From: Corythoichthys intestinalis
Taxonomy: Eukaryota; Chordata; Actinopteri; Syngnathiformes; Syngnathidae
Length of the DNA: 64,000 nucleotides
NCBI RefSeq assembly: GCF_030265065.1
Contig: NC_080395.1
Span: forward strand, 55,978,501-56,042,500
Direction of reading: 5' to 3'
The notes below the pieces were generated by a model. That model ran no database searches, was not told the DNA's origin, and saw only the letters and a list, made by a program, of their open reading frames with translations. Shown here piece after piece: positions 57,625 through 64,000 of this stretch; positions within the stretch are counted from its first letter, which is position 1, and every line of letters begins with the position of its first letter. The translations under genes were made by a program, and so were the position numbers.

Positions 57625-58542
57625 TAGGGCTGTCAAAATTATCGCGTTAACGCGCGGTAATTAATTTTTTAAATTAATCACGTTAAAATATTTAACGCAA
57701 TTAACGCACATGTCCCGCTCAGACAGTATTCTGCCTTTTGGTAAGTTTTACAGCAGGCTTTTTGTGCTGTCTAACAGCGAACTTTTGTGGTCGCTTTACG
57801 ACATGGTTTATTTTTTTTCTTGCCAGTTCAATATGGCTCCACGACGTCTCGGGCTGACGCCTACGTTGTAATGTTGTGCTTATATGATCCTTGGACAAGA
57901 TTTGTCCGTAAGTATGGTTGTTGTAAAGAATGTACATATTATGTTAGTAAGCGAAATGTTCTATTTTTTGTATGAGACGCTTTTTGTTTATGTTTAGTGA
58001 ACCTGTATAGCGTGCTAAGCTAATGTTGTTGCTAATGCAATGCTTGTGTACTTTTTTTCGTTGTAGTTTTAGGACGGTCTAAAGAGGACAATGGTTTGAG
58101 GCTATTTTATTAATAAATCAGATGAAAAAGGGAGAAGTCTGATTATTAAGGCGTCGTCCACTAGCTGTGGAAAAAGTAGACGCTTCGGAGTGAGGACAGC
58201 ATAGACAGATTTAAATGACAGTAGAGTGAAATGCCCACTACAGTCCTTATGTACCGTATGTTGAATGTACAGTGGGGAGAACAAGTATTTGATACACTGC
58301 CAATGGGTTTTCCCATTGGCAGTGTATCAAATACTTGTTCTCCCCACTGTATATATCCATCTTGTGTCTTATCTTTCCATTCCAACAATTTATTTTACAG
58401 AATATATATATATATAATTTACAGAAAAATATGGCATATTTTATAGATGGTTTGAATTGCGATTAATTGCGATTAATTACGATTAATTAATTTTTAAGCT
58501 GTAATTAATTCGATTAAAAATTTTAATCGTTTGACAGCCCTG
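57625..58542. mobile_element. hAT-type element (TAGGGCTGTCAAA ends)
   Basis: Same family as 47575-49984: TAGGGCTGTCAAAATTATCG / AATCGTTTGACAGCCCTG. Flanks are ATATATAT on both sides, but the site is AT repeat, so the duplication is weak evidence. An 80-bp foldback MITE (58270-58349) is inserted in it. Confidence 0.85.
58270..58349. mobile_element. 80-bp perfect foldback MITE
   Basis: Two 38-bp arms that are exact reverse complements around a TTTT loop, flanked by TA (58268-58269 and 58350-58351). Ends CAGTGGGGAGAACAAGTATT. It resembles Tc1 family termini with the entire interior removed. Confidence 0.92.
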
Positions 58543-58581
58543 ATATATATATATATATGTATACTAGTATATTCAAGTATA

Positions 58582-59213
58582 CCGTATTGGCCCGAATATA
58601 AGACGGTTTTTTTGCATTCAAATAAGATTGAAAAAGAGGGTGTCGTCTTTATTTTCACGGTCTAGACATTATTCAAGACGCTAAATGACGCCAGATATCA
58701 TTGAAGCGATAATCTGTCATGACAGATCTCAGCTACTAGTTTAACCAGTTTGCATTATTTTATTGCAATGTTTTTCCTTATTCAGATTTGTTTCAAGACT
58801 ACAGTTACAGTTAGACTTCACTTTAATGGTTAAGGCAGTTATTGCAATTTTGTTGTTTTGTCACAATAGATTGGTTTATTTACATTTCAAAAACCAGAAG
58901 CCATTCATTTACGAATGTGATTGCACTTTAGTTTACATATGTAAATGTTCAGATATTAAGATTTGAATGAGGCAAAATAACATGCTTTTTCTCTCAAATA
59001 TATTGTTATAATCATTTGTTTCAGATGTACTGTAATATTTTCTGTATAAAAATTAATTTCAAATATATTGTTATAATCATTTGTTTCAGATGTACTCTAA
59101 TTATTTTCTGTATGAAAATTAATTTGGTGTTCAAAAAGTCTTTTCAAACTTGAGTCTTGAAAAAGAGGGGGTCGTTTTATAATCAGGGCCGTCTCATATT
59201 CGGGCCAATACAG
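58582..59213. mobile_element. TA-flanked MITE (CCGTATTGGCCCGAATATAA ends)
   Basis: 632 bp with ends CCGTATTGGCCCGAATATAA / CTCATATTCGGGCCAATACAG and TA on both sides (58580-58581 and 59214-59215). The interior has an imperfect direct repeat (about 58998-59045 and 59058-59110) and no coding capacity. A second copy starts at 63516. Confidence 0.85.
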
Positions 59214-59380
59214 TACTATCACAAAGTTGTTGTTTTTTTAAGTTGTATTCTCACGACACAAAACACAGCTGTAAATTTTATGAGAACCACCAGTGCTTTT
59301 TTTTTTTTGTCTTTTCATTTAATCTTTACTGTTGCGACGTAAATTGAATTAAATCCCAAACTTTTAATTTCCATTTGTAG

Positions 59381-59770
59381 GTCATTGCAGTTGGTAAGCA
59401 GGCAACTTGACAGCTCAGGATCACCGCATCATGTCAAAGGAAGGTGCTTATTATTTTTATTAAATTCTTATTTCTGTAACTGAAAATATATTTATCTCCT
59501 CCTGTAAAATATTACCTGCTGGGATTTGGGACACATCATATTTTGTAAGGACCACACTGCCTTAAACATTTCTTGCTTGCTTGCATGTTTTGAATGTTTT
59601 GGGGTGCTGGCTTTTATGAACTGTAGATAGGCTTAAGTGAATGATTTTTGTTGTTGTTCTAGTAAAAATATCAGAGATACCAGAACACAACATTTGAAAT
59701 GAGTTTAATTTTATTGTATTTAATTGAACATTGCTTTGGTTTGTGAATAAATGCATATCGCTTGGATGGG
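59381..59770 (+). other. htatip2: possible htatip2 3'UTR terminal exon
   Basis: The htatip2 stop codon is followed at once by AG|GTACCT (56265-56272), a usable donor. TTTGTAG at 59374-59380 gives an acceptor, and AATAAA stands at 59746-59751. A spliced 3'UTR would skip the transposons at 56.3-59.2 kb. This is inference from splice-site-like sequence only. Confidence 0.4.
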
Positions 59771-60189
59771 AATAATCTGTGTCGCTCGTCTGTTATGTTG
59801 TAGCGCCCTCTTGTGACCTAATGGTTACCTATTTTCAGTAGTTTTTTTTTTTTTTTTCTTTTAAAAACGAGACGTTATTAAGAGACAAAAGCAACATTTC
59901 TTTTCCATTCAGATAGAGTAAGTTTCATTTAATTTGTCAATACAATACGACACATTTGCCTCTACAATAATGAAACATAATTGAATCCAACAGAACAGCT
60001 GGCAAAACTGCATAAACATAATTTGCGTGCTTGTTTTGTACCTGAAAAGATTTCACAGTAGGAGGTTATGATAAAGGGCGGCAATCAATCCAAATGTAGA
60101 ACAGCTGAGTTACCCCAAGGGAGTTTATGAAGTAGCAGGGCTGCTTCTTGCCATTCACACACAGCTGCTCTTCACTGCTGAACTCAACA
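59771..60189. promoter_or_regulatory. flank and possible 5'UTR of the secreted-protein gene
   Basis: Intergenic, AT-rich, T-run at 59839-59856. No TATA box I would defend. 60080-60189 is more GC-rich and probably contains the 5'UTR. Confidence 0.3.
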
Positions 60190-61349
60190 ATGAGTCTCGT
60201 ACATTTTATGAGGTAAAAGTTTCCGGCGTTTGTAACTTTATTATTTTGGGGCAAATTATCTAACAATGCTTTTATTTGCAGGCTCTCTGTGTTTTGTTTT
60301 TTGCTCCTGGGTGGTCATGTAAAGTGTAGGAGGGAACAAAGAGGTAACAAAGAACTGCATCTGAGTCAAACCTGATGAGTTGAGTGGAGAAATACTTTGT
60401 AGAGTTTCTGCCATTGTTGTGTGTTTGTGTAGGTGACAACAACACAGGATTGACTCACTTGGGCCTGCATTATGACCATGAAGATTGGGTTCAACCTTCT
60501 GGTTTTAATAGCACAGCAGCTGGTGATGTGATTCCAACTTTGGGGATCCCTCAAAATGGCACCACTGATTCTGGATCAACGACTAATAATAATCTTTACC
60601 TTTTCAGTCCTGTGCCACAATCCACAAATGTTCAAGTCAAATACTATCCATCTGGCTTCCATAGTGTCTCAGCAGTGACTGTGCAGAAACATCAAGAACA
60701 CAAACAAGTTACTTTTCCCAATGAAAATTTCACTGAAACATCTGATTCAGGAATGTCCTCAGCTCATTTGGCGGTCAGTGTTAAAGATCGACACTTATTA
60801 CAAAAAGAGGATGCTTATTCAGTTTTGTACTCTCAAAACAAATCTCATCCAAGAATTGTGTCTAATCAACTTTTAATCGAACCAAATACGTCCACTCCAA
60901 ATGTCAGCAAGTCTGTAATTAAGACACATTCGCCAAGTAGAGAATCTGCTCGGTGGCATTCTAGCGATTGGAAAGGGAAAAAAGGATATGCCCAAGTCCG
61001 CCACATCAGAGTACGACAAAAAGCTGGCAAAGAAGGCAATCCCCTGTATAAAAAGCAGAATTTAGGATCACGCAAAATAAAGCCACAAGTTAACTATTTC
61101 TTCAAAGGAAACCAAGCCCACTTTCAAAAGCAAGCTACAGTCCAAGGCAGGTTCAAACCTTTCCAAAGACTTTTGCTTCCAGTTATCCATCCATCAGAGA
61201 GTCCACGGGCCCTTGATGTAACGTGGACAGAAAAGCCCCCTGTGAATTCTACTACTGAAGGAACTAGGAAGTGGTCATTTTTTCAGTGGTTACATAATTT
61301 CATTCCTTACAACAGCAGAAATGCAACCTCATTGAAGCTTAAACCATAA
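60190..61349 (+). CDS. unrecognised secreted, Cys-free glycoprotein (3 exons)
   Basis: Exons 60190-60212, 60282-60343 and 60433-61349 (introns of 69 and 89 bp, GT/AG) join in frame to 333 residues. The join creates a textbook signal peptide (MSLVHFMRLSVFCFLLLGG, then HVKC at 20-23). None of the three frames alone has this, which is strong evidence for the model. The mature part has no cysteine, nine N-x-S/T sequons, and is Ser/Thr/Asn-rich in its first half. It turns strongly basic and aromatic in its second (WKGKKGYAQVRHIRVRQK, near residues 210-230), with no domain I recognise. It is probably an extended or matrix-associated secreted protein. It stands between htatip2 and prmt3 on the same strand, where mammals have no gene that I know of. 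Polyadenylation signals at 61481 and 61540. Confidence 0.75.
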
Positions 61350-61480
61350 ATATAATGGTGTTCTTGATCAGATGATGAAAATGATGTGTATATCCTAATA
61401 ATGTAAATGTAAGTTGTTTGCAATTCTCTGGGACAATATTGGTGTATACCTATATGGTTATTGGCACGAATGTATTTAGT

Positions 61481-61545
61481 AATAAACAGAAGTAAATGAA
61501 CATCACTTCAGCCCAAGGGCTCTTGGGTTTTCTGTTCCGAATAAA
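61481..61545 (+). terminator. polyadenylation signals of the secreted-protein gene
   Basis: AATAAA at 61481-61486 and again at 61540-61545, 130-190 bp after the stop codon. Confidence 0.5.
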
Positions 61546-61724
61546 AACGTCACTACTTGAATCAAATTTTTGTAAGTGTATAGCAACCATAATGTGTATC
61601 CCATTTATAGCAATTTTCGTTACCCTATTGTTGTTCAACATACAAATTAGAAAAACGCTTCAGGGGAAAAACAATTGCTTGGATTGTGTGTAGCATTCAA
61701 GTGTAACAGCGACATCTTGTGGAG

Positions 61725-61798
61725 AATTTTCCGGAAGTGTCACGCAGTCACGCACTACCTCTACGTCACCAGGAAGTATTCGGGGAAACCGCAGCATC
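61725..61798 (+). promoter_or_regulatory. prmt3: prmt3 promoter / 5'UTR
   Basis: GC-rich, TATA-less. It contains an ETS core CCGGAAGT (61731-61738), a second AGGAAGT (61771-61777) and a CRE-like TACGTCA (61763-61769), usual for housekeeping genes. The gene's start codon follows within 25 bp. Confidence 0.5.
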
Positions 61799-62152
61799 AT
61801 GGCGGAAAGCGCAAACACACGTGAGTCATTCAAACTACAAATAATGTATAGTACAGCATGATCACGCGTGGAAATATGCATGTCCTGAAGCACGTTCTTC
61901 AGCTTTTGATGAACATCATGTGCTTTTTGCACGGCTTGTTTATGGCTGTTGTCCGATGTACATTTGGCAACAGGAGTAGTTTTCTTCTAAACTCAATGCG
62001 TTTGGTAAGTACTTGTGCTTCATTACTGTAGATCCTTGTGCGGATGACGAAGACATGCCCGAGCTATCAAGCGGCGACTCTGGTGATGACCAAGAGCAGT
62101 GGCAGTGGACTGAGGAGGACAGTCAACAGGTTTCGTGTTTGTTTTGTGACAG
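61799..62152 (+). CDS. prmt3: PRMT3 protein arginine methyltransferase, first two exons
   Basis: Exons 61799-61820 and 62032-62152 (GT/AG), 47 codons plus two bases. Product begins MAESANTHPCADDEDMPELS, acidic and tryptophan-containing, then VSCLFCDR, the first two cysteines of the N-terminal C2H2 zinc finger. Human PRMT3 has the same layout (acidic leader with EDLPELS, then CLFCNR). PRMT3 asymmetrically dimethylates ribosomal protein S2 in the cytosol. The finger's histidines and the catalytic domain lie past 64000, so the gene is partial here. The long downstream intron holds mobile DNA. Confidence 0.85.
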
Positions 62153-62344
62153 GTGATGGCACAACTTGCTATTTTGTTTTGGTGTGGTGGGATTCTATAG
62201 AAGCAGTTGGGAGAGGATGGGGTCAGTCTATGTGGGAGTGGGAGAGGGAGTCATTGTTTTTAAACCCTCACATGGTATCGTGAAAGCGTTGGTTACGCGT
62301 ACTCTCTGGTTGTCCCCATTCCCATTGAGGGGGTATAAAGTATA

Positions 62345-63015
62345 GTAGGGGTGTGACAAAATATCGAAATGGTGATATATCATGATAATTTGCATCTCAA
62401 AAGATTATCAATATGCTCATGCCGAGAATCGAAAACTTGTTTTAAAAAGGTGTCAATGTATTTAGAAAAAAAAGCAGGTAACCAACAACTTGCTACCAAA
62501 ATCTGTTAGCTCTATGCCTGCCATTGACGGCGCTCGATGTCCAATCCATTAAGACTGGAAAGGGTGAATGAACGTTTGCTCATTCGAAACCAGAGCATTC
62601 AGTCACTTTTTCCAATTTTCAGGGCCTTTACAGGTCACTTCCTGTTGAGTTTTGAGTCACTGCCCTTTCATTCCCAGGGCACCATCCTGTTCTGTAAGCT
62701 AAAATCAACAGGAAGTGACCCATAAAATGCCCCCAAATCAATAGGAAGTGACTGAAAATCAACAGGTTGGCCTGGAGTGGCCCAACATTACCTCGTTGCC
62801 TGGCATTGGCTGCCACTGATGGCCATAGAAGTGGGACAGGCCTGTTTGAAGTGGGAGGGGTTCATTCGCTGCCACCCTTCCAGTTCAAATGAATTGGACA
62901 TCTACTAGTGATACTTATACCCGAAAAATGAAGATAACTTGTTTTTCTGTTTGTTAGTTGTTCAGTAAAATATCCTAGAATGTTTTCCTGACCAATGTAT
63001 CGATAGTCGTTGTAT
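62345..63015. mobile_element. degenerate hAT-like repeat in prmt3 intron 2
   Basis: The left end GGGGTGTGACAAAATATCGA and the ATCGATAGTCGTTGTATCGTG near 63000 resemble hAT termini of the TAGGGGTGTGACGAAATATCG kind. The interior (62510-62900) has a repeat found widely in fish with CACTTCCTGTTGA and its near complement CAACAGGAAGTGAC. Both ends have decayed. Confidence 0.4.
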
Positions 63016-63069
63016 CGTGAGGTTTCTGGGGTGGTGTGTTTGGGGGGTTGGGGGGGGGGGGGTTGTCAC

Positions 63070-63515
63070 CAATGGTGCACATTCTCCCACTAAAAGGATG
63101 AGAGAGGCATTTAATTTTCATCATTAGGTATACCTCAACTATGAGAAAATGAAGGGGGGGATATACTGTCTGAATTTATTTGCAAATTATGGAGAATAAG
63201 TATCTGTTCAATAAAAAAATTAATCTCAGTACTTTGACAGATCAAACTTTTCTGTAAGTCTTTTTTTTTTTTTTTTTTCCTTCAGTTTCACACTGTTGCT
63301 GGTATTGTGGCCCATTCCTCCATGCAGATACCTAGTGCAATGATGTTTTGGGGCTGTCACAGGGCAATATGGACTTGCAATTCCATCCAAGATTTTCTAT
63401 GGGGTTGAGACCTGGAGACTGGCTAGGCCACTCAAGGACCTTGAAATTATTCTTACAAAGCACCTTCATTACCCAGGCAGTGTGTTTGGGATGGCTGTCT
63501 TTCTCAAAGATATTA
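63070..63515 (-). mobile_element. Tc1-like fragment
   Basis: Related to 52822-53797: GCTGGTATTGTGGCCCATTC, CAATGATGTTTTGGGGCTGT and GGTTGAGACCTGGAGACTGG. On minus it gives [18 protein letters not shown]. Shortened and frame-broken. It is cut on the right by the MITE at 63516. Confidence 0.75.
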
Positions 63516-64000
63516 CCGCATCGGCCCGAATATAAGACAGTGTTTTTTGCATTGAAATAAGATTTTAAAAAAAGGGGTTGTCTTATATTCACGGTCTAGA
63601 CATTATACCCATTCATGACGCCAGATATCATTGAAGCGATGTTCTGTTATGACAGATCTCAGCTACTCTCCCCATTCACGACGCTAGATGGCGCCAGATA
63701 TCGTTGAAGCGATGTTCTGTCATCAGATCTACTAGTTTAACCAGTTTGCATTATTTTATTGCAATGTTTTTCCTTATTCAGATTTGTTTCAAGACTACAG
63801 TTAGACTTCACTTTGATATTTAATGCAGTTATTGCAATTTTGTTGTTTTATCACAATAGATTGGTTTCTATACATTTCAAAAACCAGAAGCCATTCATTA
63901 ACGAATGTGATTGCACTTTAGTTTACATATTTAAATGTTCAGATATTAAGATTTGAATAAGGGCAAAATAACATGCTTTTTTTCTCAAATATATTGTTAT
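63516..64000. mobile_element. TA-flanked MITE, second copy, runs off the window
   Basis: Starts CCGCATCGGCCCGAATATAA after TA (63514-63515) and matches 58582-59213 throughout. A short direct duplication of the ACGCCAGATATCATTGAAGC segment (about 63620 and 63690) is specific to this copy. Confidence 0.8.

Noticed and set aside
60384-60432. single-exon start MEKYFVEFLPLLCVCV for the secreted protein
   Set aside because: The three-exon model gives a better signal peptide and clean splice sites. The 5' part of this frame ends in a polypyrimidine-AG acceptor and reads as intron.
60190-61349. assignment to the secretory calcium-binding phosphoprotein family
   Set aside because: Intron phases (2 and 1) and the basic, phosphosite-poor sequence do not fit that family's phase-0 structure.

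Overview
This window looks like a teleost fish genome, probably a spiny-rayed fish. The reasons are the many Tc1-like, hAT, piggyBac, Tigger-like and THAP-bearing DNA transposons, tRNA-derived SINEs, L1/L2-type LINEs, and two fish genes with a conserved human gene order. No prokaryotic feature, CRISPR array or rRNA/tRNA gene was seen.

Genes (right third). htatip2 (TIP30) runs 46.26-56.27 kb on + in six coding exons, 277 codons in all. Its third intron has been stretched to 7.3 kb by nested transposons. Next comes an unrecognised gene at 60.19-61.35 kb: three exons encoding a 333-residue, signal-peptide-bearing, cysteine-free, multiply N-glycosylatable secreted protein. The first two coding exons of prmt3 follow at 61.80-62.15 kb, and the rest lies beyond the window. 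htatip2 followed by prmt3 on the same strand matches the human order (DBX1 - HTATIP2 - PRMT3 - SLC6A5), so the left 45 kb is probably the gene-poor interval next to dbx1/nav2. That last step is inference.

Left two thirds (0-46 kb). This part is mobile DNA of several ages, separated by unique sequence that may hold conserved non-coding elements. A broken Ty1/copia fossil (1.38-9.67 kb, minus) is interrupted by a Tc1 copy, a hAT, a SINE and a segment carrying a THAP domain. An open 306-codon frame runs from the THAP domain into the copia integrase tail. Further right are a piggyBac-type element (16.0-17.4 kb), another THAP-bearing segment (18.2-20.05 kb), and a recent non-autonomous LTR element (20.1-23.5 kb) with a TAA-flanked DNA transposon inside its 5' LTR. 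These are followed by a solo LTR (24.7 kb), inverted LINE fragments (28.3-29.8 kb), a three-level nest (Tigger-like element containing a TA-flanked element containing a SINE, 29.8-32.1 kb), a reversed solo LTR plus an L2-like LINE (34.5-36.6 kb) and a small hAT (36.7-37.5 kb). Last is an L1 3' fragment (38.1-46.0 kb) split by an ISL2EU-like element (itself holding a Tc1 copy) and by a young Mag-like Gypsy element (41.0-45.5 kb).

Most element ends were set by reading terminal inverted repeats and target-site duplications directly, so these boundaries are firmer than the family names.
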